DNA of 64,000 nt from Prorocentrum cordatum (Eukaryota; Sar; Dinophyceae; Prorocentrales; Prorocentraceae), in contig CAUYUJ010018726.1 in assembly GCA_963575745.1 (NCBI GenBank), forward strand, positions 1,445,112 through 1,509,111. The letters run 5' to 3'. This document shows positions 1 to 9,909 of the stretch, one piece after another. Within the stretch, counting starts at the first letter, position 1. Every line of letters starts with the position of its first letter. Both the position numbers and the translations under genes were made by a program. The notes beneath the pieces were generated by a model, which was not told where the DNA came from, searched no databases, and saw only the letters and a program-made list of their open reading frames with translations.

Positions 1-79
1 GCCATGTTGGAGGACATCGATCAAGCAAGGGGAGAGCATGAACTAGCGTTGCCCCTCGGGAGCCCGAAAAGTCGCCTCT

Positions 80-725
80 TGGGGCGCTCTTTGGGCCCTC
101 TTGGGTCGCTCTTGGGCGCTCATGTGTCCTTCTGGGGGCTCTCTTGAGCCTCTCTTGGAGCCCTCTTGGGCCATCTTGGAGCCATCTTGAGTCCTCGGAC
201 GGCCATCGGAAGCGAAAAGGCGAGAAAGCCAAACACATTGATTTCCTCAAGGTTTTGGAAGAATGTTGGCCTCTTCGGGGCCTCCGTGGGGAGCTCTTTG
301 GCCACTTGGAGCCGTCTTGGAGCGGTCTTGAGGCCTCTTGGAGCATCGTGGGGGCCATCTTGAGGCAACTTGGGATATCTTGAGCCATCTTGGAGGTCAT
401 CGTGGGCTCTCCCATGCGCTCTTGGAGTCATCTTAATCAGTGCCACCCCCCCCAGGAGGCCAAAATGTAGCCAACTAGTACAATCAATGATTTTGGCCTT
501 CTCGCCGAGGCCTCTTGGAGCGTCTTGGTTGCTTCTGGGGGGCCTGTTGGGGCCTCTTGGGGGTCTCTTGGGAGCCTCTTGGGGGCATCCTGGGGGCCTC
601 TTGGGGGCCTCTTGGGGCCTCCTGGCCACCTCTTGGGGCCCTTTTGGGCCACCATTGGGAGCCGTGGGAGCGTTCTTGGGGCCATCTCGGAGGAGATCGA
701 TCAAAGAAGGGGGGTTCCTTAATTA
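80..725. repeat. CTTGGGGCC-type degenerate repeat array
   Basis: Runs of a degenerate 12-18 bp unit built on TCTTGGGGCC, TCTTGGAGCC and TCTTGGGAGC. The unit gives open frames on both strands (translations such as GASWGPLGAS or PQEAPRGPQ). The frames stay open because the repeat lacks stops, not because they are genes. The same family recurs at 1885-2265, 8820-9065, 19365-19640, 21790-22700 and 43515-43650. Confidence 0.85.
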
Positions 726-1020
726 GCCCCCCCCCTCCAGGAGGCCAACATGGGATTTTGGTGGCTTCCTCGCCGAGACGGTCGTCTTTTGATGGACAGC
801 TATTGGGAACCAAAACCGAGCCCATGTGCGCGACGCTGTGGCTAGGTGCGCCACGCGTGCCAGGCACGCCACGCGCGCCAGGCACCCCTAGGGCCCGAGC
901 GTGCCAGGCACGCCTAGTGCGGCAGATGCTCCCTCCAGCCACGCCAGATTCGCCACGTCCGGGGCACGTGCAGAGTGTGTCATGTGCTCCTGCGCGCGTG
1001 ACAGCACACATCGGGAAACA
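726..1020. other. Non-coding stretch with short GCCAGGCACGCC repeats
   Basis: No gene is visible. Around 843-920 the motif GCCAGGCACGCC and variants recur several times. The rest is unremarkable GC-rich sequence. Confidence 0.5.
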
Positions 1021-1023
1021 TGT

Positions 1024-1450
1024 CGGCCCCCACCATCCCTGTCGAAAACCAATGCCCATCATTGTGTCTGGTGGGCCTGCGCACAGCAGGCCATACGCCA
1101 CCACCCGCGCCGTCCCTGACAAAACACTACTTGACAATGATCGCTGGGTGGCCGCGCGCTATCAACATTTAGCCGCGAGGTGCATTTTGTATTGTGTTTG
1201 TGAGGGATGGTAGCCATGCGCGCAGCTGGCAATATGCTGACACCCCCGCCGCCCCTTTCGAAAAACAATGCAAAGTGCCCACGGGCCTCACGAACATGAC
1301 TCCAGACTTTGCCCTAAAGTGTACTGTGTATTGTTTTCGTGACAGGGATGGTGGGGGGGCCCGCATCGGGTTGGTTGCGCATGCTCAGAATTTGAGACAG
1401 GGTGCGTCGTGTATTGTTTTTTGACAGGGATGGTGGGGGGGGGGGGCCCT
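1024..1450. repeat. Cluster of inverted-repeat (TIR) elements
   Basis: A motif like CCACCATCCCTGTCGAAAAC, followed by CAATG or CAATAC, occurs forward near 1026-1054, 1100-1139 and 1240-1280. It occurs as its reverse complement near 1177-1213, 1310-1359 and 1400-1448. The alternating orientations look like two or three nested short TIR elements, for example 1240-1359. The arms are imperfect. No protein is encoded. The structure resembles the introner elements inside the gene at 5.1-8.7 kb, but the arm sequence is different. Confidence 0.6.
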
Positions 1451-1884
1451 CAAGGTGTGCGCATGGTTCCGGGTTGTCTGCCGGCCGGGTGGGGGAAGGG
1501 GTGTTCATTAATAGGGAACAGTGGTAAACCCCTCCCCGAGGGGGAAGACAGGGGTTGGAAGAGGAACCTCCCTAGACCACCTACGCCCTGAAGGGCTCGT
1601 GGGATTGTTGCCTAAGCGTGCACTTTCTGGTCATGCAGTTTTCGCGGAACTCTCAAGCGAGAGCCCCGTTTTGAACGGGAACCGCCTGGATCCGTGCAGC
1701 CGTTATGGCGAAGACGCTTGCGGCGAACCAACGCCGCCCCCCAGCCTTTTAGGATACGCCTATGTGGCCAAACGTTTGGGCAGAGTTTGGCGTTCCCCGT
1801 TTCCCGAGCCGATGTGGAAGGCCTTCGGGGCACCTGGGGGAGGAGAGGGATGAACAAGCAGGATGAGGAGAAGGATGGTGAGAC
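1451..1884. other. No gene recognised
   Basis: The longest open frames here are short and share no recognisable domain. The end merges into the next CTTGGGGCC array. Confidence 0.4.
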
Positions 1885-2265
1885 CTCTTGGGCCATTCTT
1901 GGGGCCTCCTGGGAGTTTCCTGGGGGCGTGCCTCCGTGGGGGCCTATTGGGGGCCTTTGGGGGCTTCTCGGGAGCCTCTTTGGCCGTCTTACTCCGTTCC
2001 TGGCCCGTCCGACGCCGTCGGAAACCGTCTTGGGAGCCCCCTGTGTCATTTTGGGGACCTCTTGGGGCGCTTCAGGGTTGTCTTGAACGCAGTCTTGGGA
2101 GTCTTGGAGGCCTCTTGGACCGTCTTGGGGCCCTTGGAGAGTGTCCTGGGAGACTCTTGGGCCGTCTTGGGGCCATCTTGGAGGCTTTGTTGGTGATCTT
2201 GGTTCCATCTTGGGAGCCTCTTGGGTCTTTTGAGGGCATCGAAAGCAGTTTTGAAGCAAGTGCAG
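1885..2265. repeat. CTTGGGGCC-type repeat array, second copy
   Basis: Same degenerate TCTTGGGGCC family as at 80-725, same orientation. Open frames on both strands are repeat artefacts. Confidence 0.8.
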
Positions 2266-2339
2266 CAATCCCTCAAACACCCAAGGAACATCAAAGTTAG
2301 CCAGCGTGGGCCCCAAACAGTGTGTTTCTAGCAATCGAG

Positions 2340-2525
2340 GTTGTGCAACCTACGTGGTGCAATCTAGGCTGTGCAACCTATATTGTGGAGCCTATGTGGT
2401 GCCATCCACGCGGTGCATTATAGGTTGTGCAGTTTTTTAATGCAGGTCGTGTGGTGCAATCTATGCGGCTCAACATTTGTTGTGTACGCTCTGTGATGCA
2501 GTCTACGTGGTGCAACAATTTCTGT
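2340..2525. repeat. Degenerate GTGGTGCAACCTA repeat
   Basis: Loose tandem copies of a 15-20 bp unit like GTGGTGCAACCTATG. The same motif recurs at 16830-17030 (as TGCACCACATAGAG, reverse orientation) and 21320-21510, where it sits next to 88-bp satellite arrays. Confidence 0.6.
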
Positions 2526-2559
2526 TCGCCGTGAATTGTCCACTCCACTGTTCGGGCAA

Positions 2560-3800
2560 CTGTCCCACCCACCCACCCGCAACTTGGTTTGCAAAACCCA
2601 CGCGGCGACGATTGCGATGAGTGCTTGGGGTTGGCTGGTGCATCTCTGCGGCCGCGCTAGCCCGGGCATGCTCGCGCGCGCGGCGGCCATATAGTTTGCG
2701 CTGCCGACGCGGCCGCGGTGGCGCTGACCACTAGGCACTTCCCAGCGGGCACTTAATTGCGAGTTCGCGGCTTGGGCGGGCGCGGTATCATGGCAAAGTC
2801 GACGACGGTAGACGCGGTGATGATGGTAGCGATGTTGGTGAAGATGATGACAACGACGACTGCAGGGCCAGTGACGGCGCCGATGCTGATCACGCCGGCG
2901 ACGATGACGGCGCTTTTGCGTCGGTGATGAAGGTTTTGGATGGAATTCGACATGCGCGCGCGGCCAACGCGCGAGAGCGGCCCGCATGTTGCAATTTGTC
3001 GCGGGTCGTGCCCACCCCCAGCACGCACGCAAGGGCGCTCGAATGATGTCGATGTGCGGCGTGAGGGGTTCGTTTGGCCAGCTTTCATGACAAGGTTGAA
3101 AGCCGATGGTATCCTTCAGAAATCGCAAGAGCCAGGGCGCAGGCATAGTCGAATATTGAAGTTGCAACACCATATGTCTTTATGTGTCCGGGACACTCGA
3201 TCTTGAAATCCGTACGAAACCCAATTTGCTGTTCGAAGGGTTCCCGCATGCGCGCGCGACGGCGCTCGCGTGTGCACTTGTGGTTCAGGAATTTGCATGA
3301 TCCCGGGCGCAAGTTTTGTTTGAGCATTTGTGTTGTCAGTTGGCATGATTTTATATGTTTGGGGACCCCGATTTTGACATCCGTACGACTCATTTGTGTT
3401 GAAGGATGACGGCGTGGGCGCGCGACGACGCGCGCGTGCGCACTTCGTCCCGTCGTTTGTGCAAAAGGTTGCTTTGGAATTGATGATTTGTGATAAACAA
3501 GTGCACGCGAATAACACCTGCTGCAAATTATGAGGGGGTGAGCCGATACTGGCCTTTTTGGGATGATATGGTTTCATGTGTATGATGGACGGTGAGGCAG
3601 AATCGCATGTACATTGCAATGAAAAGTGGGGGGCCGTTAATTCCAAGGGGTGGGGTGTACATCCGAACATGCGCTTAGAAAAGGAGAATCATTTTGCTTG
3701 CTCCGCGCGTGACCACACCCCACACCCGTGCAAATGTCCCACCCACCCACCCTCAACGTGTTTGCAAAACCGATTCGGCGGCTATTGCGATGAGTGACGC
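2560..3800. repeat. Dispersed ~1.2 kb repeat bounded by direct repeats
   Basis: The ends are a ~60-100 bp imperfect direct repeat: 2565-2660 and 3736-3835 share CCCACCCACCCACC, a TTTGCAAAACC stretch and ATTGCGATGAGTG. The interior (about 2690-3500) aligns by eye with 15050-15660 in the same orientation. Shared features are the GGCGCTGACC region, a run rich in GATGATG, the CAGCACGC--GCAAGGGCG block and GATGATTTGTGATAA. It may be an old mobile element or a segmental repeat. No coding sequence with a known domain is seen. Confidence 0.6.
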
Positions 3801-4384
3801 AGCTGCGCAGCACATTGGCTGGCGCATCGCCGCAGCTGGGAAGGTAACTCCCTCGAGGAGAGATGACTGTTAGAATGTCGCGCCCCCGTGCATGTTGAGG
3901 CAGGAGAGAACCCTATGGACAACGTAGCAAAGCCAATATAATCGGATGGCGCCCGTAATATCAGCACTAATGCTAGTTAATTTCAGTGCGTTGTTAATCA
4001 TGTTGCGGGAATACATATATTCAGGCCTCGGCCTTGGATGCCATCGAAAATTCTGGACCGTGGGGTTGCAGTGAAGCAACAACATGGTTTGAGCAAGTAT
4101 GTTGTAGAGCTTGGCTCACTGTGGCGCGAGCCAAAGTGGCAAGACGAAGAGAGGGAAGAGGGGGGCAGGAGGATGGAGGGGGAGGAGGGTCGAGCGAGGA
4201 GGGAGGAGCGAGGGAGGAGGGAGGAGGAACGAGGGAACGGGGGGCTCCCAGCTGTTTTCTTTGTTGCAGGGGTGCGCTGAGCCACGGTGCGCCGTCTGAA
4301 AAAAAAAAAACTCGACTGTCTGAAGTTGGATCGGCCCATGAACGGACAAGGTTGTGATTGACCCAACAACATCTAAAGAAACTG
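3801..4384. other. No gene recognised; purine-rich tract
   Basis: Unique-looking sequence, with a GGAGGAGGG purine tract at about 4143-4240 and an A10 run near 4300. No supported gene. Confidence 0.4.
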
Positions 4385-4990
4385 TCTCGGCCAGCAGTGG
4401 CCGTCTAACCCACCGCAGAGGTGGTCGAGCTACGTGCTCGCAAAACTATCGGCCAGCCGTGGCCGTCTAACCCACCACTGATTAGGTGGTCTAGCTACGT
4501 GCTTGCAAATGTCTCGGCCAGCAGTGGCCGTCTAACCCACCGATGAGGGAGGGGGCGGCGACGCTCCCACTCAGTCGCGCACATTCGTCATCCTCCTCAT
4601 CCTCCTCCTCCTCCTCCTCCTCCTCCCCCTCCTCCTCCTCCTCCTCATTCCCCCATGCGGTGGTCGAGCTACGTGCTCGCAAAAGTATCGGCCAGTCGTA
4701 GCCGTCTAACCCACTGATCAGGTGGTGCGGCTACGTGCTTGCAAATGTCTCGGCCAGCAGTGGCCGTCTAACCCACCGATGAGGGGGCGGCGACGCTCCC
4801 ACTCAGTCGCGCACATTCGTCCTCCTCCTCCTCCTCCTCCTCCTCCTCCTCCTCCTCCTCCCCCTCCTCCTCCTCCTCCTCCTCCTCCTCCTCCTCCTCC
4901 TCCTCCTCCTCCTCCTCCTCCTCATTCCCCCATGCGGTGGTCTAGCTACGTGTTCGCGAATGTCTCGGCCAGCAGTAGCCGCCTAGCTAT
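4385..4990. repeat. Minisatellite with TCC expansions
   Basis: Six or so copies of a ~68-75 bp unit containing CGGCCAGCAGTGGCCG (a 6-bp stem hairpin), GTCTAACCCACC and TGGTCTAGCTACGTGC. Two units are interrupted by (TCC)n tracts, about 4583-4650 and 4815-4925. The poly-Pro open frame here is the TCC repeat read in one frame. Confidence 0.8.
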
Positions 4991-5114
4991 GCGTTCGCAC
5001 CGTGGCTCGTTCCTGCATTTTCGAGGCTCGTCGTCGCATTTAAGGTGTCGTTGATGTGTCGGGTTTCGTTCGGGATATTCCTCGCCTCGAAAATCGCACC
5101 GACACGCAATTGCA

Positions 5115-8100
5115 TCAGCGGAACACGTGTTTGCAGTGCTTCCACTTAGGGTCAGAAATCGCAGCTTTGTGCTCGCTGTTCTCCCCCGTCGTATTGCGGG
5201 GGCAATTGGCTGCAGCAGTCCTCTTAGCAATCTCAGTCACTGTCATTGCTGTCACGGCGCCAGGGATAGGAGGGCGGGTCAACTCCACGTTTGCCTTTTT
5301 GATCACAGAGGGGTTCATCTCGAGGTAGTGCACCGTCACGGGGACATCCACCGTGATCTCCTTATTCACGTTGGTGTACGTGAACGTGAAGCTGTCCTGA
5401 AAAGTCTGAACGACCATCGTAGCTGCAGCGGCGGCCTTCGCGGACGTCGTAGACACCATCCAGGCTGGCTGGAACGCTTCGCACGAGAACGTGCTGTAGT
5501 TGTGGCCGTCGATGTAGAGCTGCTCGTTGGCGTACTGGCACACGGGCAGGCTCCCTCTGCTGGGCATGCGCGTCACTTTTCCAAGGAATACCATCTGGAT
5601 CGCTGGCGTCGCACGTGACGCAACCAGGCGCGGGGGCGACTCTGACGGGTCAGCCTCGATGAATGACGTGCCCCATTCAGCTGGCGCCCCCTTCCTGGGA
5701 GGACTGTGTGCGTAGGTCCTCCACAAATACGTCTCCAACGCTTTAGTGAACAACTCAATCGTGAGAGGAGCGGCCCCGACGTCGATGCTGGTCTTGAACA
5801 TGTTGCGAATCTCAGCCAACGTCGAGAGCTTGGCCTGCTTAGCGGCGTCGGTGCTTGCGTCGCCACCTTTGACGAACGATCAACACGCACCCATACCCAT
5901 AAAGGGGGACGGCATGAGCTGTGGGCGCGCGTTGTCGGATAGGCCCCCCCGCTCGAACGGGGGCCTCCTCAGGGGTCCGACAACCCGCACCCATGCCCAG
6001 AGCCCGTCCTTCTCACTCCGACCTCCCTATGGGCATGGGTGTGTGTCGTTCGTTCGTCAACCTTTCTTGGCCATGACAATGCAGTCCTCCTTGGTCGGCT
6101 CAGCGGCCTTGTCGTCGCCATCCTTCTTGGTCTCGGCGTTGGTAACCGTAGCCTCCTGTGCCGGTGCCGTCTCCGAGGCGTCGGCAGGCGCCTCGGCCCC
6201 GGCGCTGGTGGCTGCCTCGACGGATGGCGCCTCGGCGCAGTTGCCCTTGTCGACTGCACTGGCTGCCCCGTCGGCGAGAGTTGCCGCGAGGACTTTGTTC
6301 CGCACGCTTGCAACTTGGAAGTCCGTAGTGCTCGACTCACGCAACAGTTCCGACCAGAACGGCGCCCAAGTGTTGCGGTCCAACATGCAGTCCGACTCCG
6401 CGATGGCGCTGGTGTTCGCCACCAGGACATCCATGCTTACATCCTTCATGAACACGAAGTCGGCCATGGCGCCCAGCATCTCGAACATGTAGGTAGCTCG
6501 CATGGCCAAGAAGCGCGTGAGATTGATATCAGTGTTGAAGATTCCCAAGGACACGTCGGATGGAGTCGCACTGGTCTGCCTAACCACTTCGCGGCATAGA
6601 AAACCAAAGTCCACGAACTCAGGGCGAATATGATTGAATATCAAGTCCTTCATCATGCTCAGGGCCTGGCCCACGCTCACGTCGCCGTTCCACCCGAAGA
6701 TCGTCTTCACCATGTTCTGGAGTTGCGGGTGGAATCTGCACGGCTTGGTGAGGTCGGTGTCGTTGATCAGCGTGACCAATTGCATCATGGTGTCACGATC
6801 GGTTTGGAGAGTCGCAAGTGTCTCTTGCTCCTTGGTTGCGTACGTGGCGGACGCAGATGGCACTGGATGTTCAGCCTGCTCCGCAGTCGCCAGCTGGTCG
6901 CAGACAACTGTGACGACCTTCTCAGGTGCAACGCCCCACAAGGATGCATCGAGATGGTTCTGATACAGATGCGAATGAACGCGAGCAGTGTTCGCCCTGA
7001 GCTCCTTGCGTAGCACGCTCCACTTCTCGATGTATGTGCCGTTCCACTGCACGCCCCCTGTAAACAGGAACATGAGGCCAATCTTGATCGAACGCGAGAG
7101 CTCGTCAACGAGGATGAGATTCGACGGGGGCTTCTCCACTGGCCCCCAAATGACCCCGATCATATCGTCGATGAAGTACTTGTCGCGCGATCCATCGCAA
7201 ATGCGCCTCGTCTCCAGGGGGGGCTCGTGCGACTCGCTGCCTGAGGCGCTGCAGGAGCCACTAGTCTTCTTGGGTCTCCCCTTGCCCTTGGCCTTGGCCT
7301 TGGCATTCGGCTTCCCGTGGCCGTCCGTGTCTACCAGAGGCTGAGGGTTCACAGCACCACCATCGCGAACCTCGGCGTCCTCAGGTACAGCCTCAAGCTG
7401 GCATGCACTGCGCTTTGATCCCCTGGATGCCTGGCCTCTCCTTTTGCAAGTGGGGTCGTAGACGACAGACCCACCCATGGGCGCCATCATCCAGTCCAAC
7501 TTGATGCGGGACTTAGCGTCCCAGAAGATCCAGGGCACCTCAAGCTTTGGGTTCGAGCTCGTCTCCGAGTCAATGTCTTCGGAGTCCAGCAAGATCGGCG
7601 CGGCGAACTTCAGGACCTCGATGACGAGCTTCTTGAAGATGACTGGGTCCATCGCGTTCGAGAACTTCTCCACGAGCAGCGACACAATGTCGTGATTGAA
7701 CCTGCACATCGTCTGGTTGTCGATGCGGGGGTCCAAGAAGTTTGACTTCTGCTCCATCATATTTTTGTACTCGTCGTACACACCGAGAACGTTGGCCATT
7801 GCGTTGTAGAAAGATTTGCAGTTCTCGAAGTGCTGCCATGGCGTCGATCCGAAGAAATCCTTGTGATTGGCCAGCACGAACTCCTCGTGCTGCTTCTCGT
7901 ATCGGTGCGGGCCCTTCGAAGGGCACGTGGATTTCGTGATGGAGTGCTTCTTGCGGTGTGCGTCCCAGTGCTTCTGGATGATTGGGCACTCGTCGTACAG
8001 CTCGATCACTGTGGCCTCCGACCCCGTGTGGTACATGTTCGCTTGGACGCGAACCTCGGAGGGCACCAACTATACACCATCACCGATCCTGGCCCAGGAT

Positions 8101-8735
8101 CACCCTGGGCCCATGATCGCTGTATATGCCTTCTTGCCCAAGGCAGGGGGGCGTATGGCGTATGCACCGATCCTGGGCCCAGGGTGATCCTGGCCAGGAT
8201 CGGTGTTGGTGTATAGCTGGTGCCTTCCTAGAACCCACTTCAGGACGTCCAACGGAGTATCGCGATGGAACTCGTATGTGTCGTTGATGCCGTTCTTGTA
8301 CACCCACGCGACGTGCTGATTCGTGGGGTCCAACCTATGCGCCATGTGGATGGCGTCAACCAACGTACCACCGCCGATCATCAGGTCGGCGTCTCCGTTC
8401 GTGTCCTTCACGTGCCACATCTTCCCCCTGAATGCTGTCATCAGGCCTCGCTTCATGAACAGCTTGCAGCATCGCACCACCACTGCCTTTTGTGTGCGCT
8501 GGTTGAGCATGTGCCTGCGCACGCGCTTCTCGCCCGTAGCAGAATTCCACAAGTAGAGCTTTGCAGTGGGCGGCCTTGGCAACACGTACGTCGTCATGAC
8601 GAAGTCCACGCGGGCGGCCCCCTCGAGGCCCTCGAGACGAATGTCGATGGACTCGCACGGGTCCCAGGTGCCGACCTTCGGCCGCCATGCTGAGTCTGGC
8701 GAGGCTTCCTGGGGAGATCCGTCGGCGAACGACAT
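5115..8735 (-). CDS. Unknown 1081-residue protein, three exons split by introners
   Basis: Read as join(5115..5866, 6062..8054, 8235..8735) on the minus strand, the exons sum to 3246 nt, exactly 1082 codons with the stop. The frame stays open through both junctions (codons join as KW-VRVQ and KKG-GDAS). Start: ATG at 8733-8735, the first ATG after an in-frame TGA 30 nt upstream, and 48 nt downstream of a relict DinoSL. I recognise no catalytic domain. Visible features are a basic AT-hook-like patch KGKGRPKKT (about 7264-7300), an Ala/Glu-rich tail before the second intron, and a last exon rich in hydroxylated and beta-prone residues. The downstream gap to the next minus-strand feature holds only repeats. 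Function unknown; the exon structure is well supported. Confidence 0.8.
5867..6061 (-). mobile_element. Introner intron 2 (TIR element, GT-AG)
   Basis: A 195-nt GT-AG intron of the unknown gene. In sense orientation AAAGG occurs at both ends (6065-6061 and 5870-5866), as expected of a target-site duplication. The element inside begins TTGACGAACGA and ends TCGTTCGTC. The inverted match runs on through ACACCCATGCCCATA / TATGGGTATGGGTG and then GGTTGTCGGA / TCCGACAAC to a G/C-rich hairpin centre, so the whole intron could fold back on itself. Splicing at AAAG|GT...AAAG|GT restores the frame exactly. Confidence 0.85.
8055..8234 (-). mobile_element. Introner intron 1 (TIR element, GT-AG)
   Basis: A 180-nt intron with GT donor (8234-8233) and AG acceptor (8056-8055). 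GGTTC is directly repeated at 8235-8231 and 8055-8051. Between the repeats the two ~70-nt arms are inverted copies: TAGGAAGGCACCA against TCGGAGGGCACCA, then CTATACACCA, CACCGATCCTGG and GGATCACCCTGGGCCCA in both, with a ~25-nt loop. Removal is in phase 0 and restores the reading frame. Arm sequence differs from intron 2, so these are two families. Confidence 0.88.
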
Positions 8736-8783
8736 CTGGGCGTCAGCCCCAAGAAGAATTCAATCGAGTGCTCGGAAAGCTGG

Positions 8784-8804
8784 CTGAGCTAAAATGGCTA
8801 CGGA
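8784..8804 (-). other. Relict dinoflagellate spliced-leader sequence
   Basis: On the minus strand this reads TCCGTAGCCATTTTAGCTCA plus G. That is the 22-nt DinoSL with one substitution (G to A) and one missing A. It lies 48 nt upstream of the ATG of the minus-strand gene, where a trans-spliced leader would sit in the mRNA. A genomic copy at this spot suggests that the gene, or its 5' end, came from a reverse-transcribed mature mRNA. Confidence 0.85.
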
Positions 8805-8819
8805 GGAGGACGTCGAGGG

Positions 8820-9065
8820 GGGATGGGGTGGGGGCATCGTGGGGCCCTCTTGGGGAGCACCTGGAGCAGTCTTGGGGCCCTCCGAGGGCCCTGGGACCCT
8901 GGGGGGAGGTCCAGGAAAGCACCGAGAGGGCTCCAAGAAGGCCACCCCAGTGGGTGCATAACAAGAGCCTCGAGTTATATACGCCACGGGGGGCTTCTTG
9001 GGGGCGTCTTGGGACCCTCTCGGGGGCCGCCTGGAGCCGTCTTGGGGCCCTCTTGGGGCCCTCCA
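8820..9065. repeat. CTTGGGGCC-type repeat array
   Basis: Same family as 80-725. It begins ~16 bp beyond the relict leader of the minus-strand gene. Confidence 0.7.
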
Positions 9066-9277
9066 AGGGAGGAGGAGGGGCGGTGTCCCCCGACGACTCA
9101 GAGCGCCCTAAGAGCCCTAGGGGCTGAACGAGGACATGCTGGATTCAAGACCCTTGGAGGATGTGCCCAATGCGCTAGGGCGGGCCGAGCAGGCGAGGAC
9201 CGAACAGGAAAGGGCGCAAGGGCAGCCACGACGGGGGGCGGACAAGACCCACCGGTGGGCCGCGTGATCAGCAAAGG

Positions 9278-9790
9278 GGTCGGGAGGAGCTCCCGACCCA
9301 CCGGCCACCAGCATCCGAGGGGTCGGGAGCTCCTCCCGACCCCATTGTGTGTTGGAGGGGAAGGGGGTCGGGAGCTCCTCCCGACCCCTCGGGTGCTGGA
9401 GGGGGGGGGTCGGGAGCTCCTCCCGACCCCTCGGGCGTTGGAAGGGGGGGGTCGGGAGCTCCTCCCGACCCCTCGGGTGCGGAGCTCCTCCTCCCGGAGC
9501 TCCTCCCGACCCTCGGGTGCTGGGCGGGGGGGGGGGGGTCGGGAGCTCCTCCCGACCCCTCGGGTGCTGGGCGGGGGGGGTCGGGAGCTCCTCCCGACCC
9601 TTCGGGAGCTAGAGGGGGGGCGTCGGGAGCTCCTCCCGACCCCTCGGGTGCTGGAGGGGGGGCGTCGGGAGCTCCTCCCGACCCCTCGGGTGCTGGATGG
9701 GGGGGTCGGGAGCTCCTCCCGACCCCTCGGGTGCTGGAGGGGGTGGGTCGGGAGGCCCCCCCGACCCCTCGGGTGCTAGAGGAGAGGGGG
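9278..9790. repeat. Minisatellite of a hairpin-forming 42-46 bp unit
   Basis: About 11 tandem units. Each contains GGTCGGGAG-CTC-CTCCCGACC (9-bp stem, 3-nt loop) followed by CCTCGGGTGCTGGAGGGGG. Units at 9290-9470 and 9540-9760 are almost identical, with variation mainly in G-run length. Long frames such as ELLPTPRVLEGGG are repeat artefacts. Confidence 0.9.
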
Positions 9791-9909
9791 GCAAGGAACT
9801 CACCCCGACCTCACGGATGTTCATGCGAGCAACGGCTCCCGAACAGTATGTGACCAGCTTCCCGACTGTAACTGGGCACTGGCAGTGGATGCGCGGGGCT
9901 CCAAGAGCG

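Noticed and set aside
120-726. Long frames on both strands with GASWGPLG or PQEAPRGPQ peptides
   Set aside because: They are the CTTGGGGCC repeat read in open frames. The same happens on both strands and at every copy.
9285-9780. Frames with ELLPTPRVLEGGG repeats
   Set aside because: Minisatellite, open in several frames because the unit length varies in its G-run.
9278-9790. CRISPR-like array
   Set aside because: There are no unique spacers; the whole unit repeats. The organism is a eukaryote.
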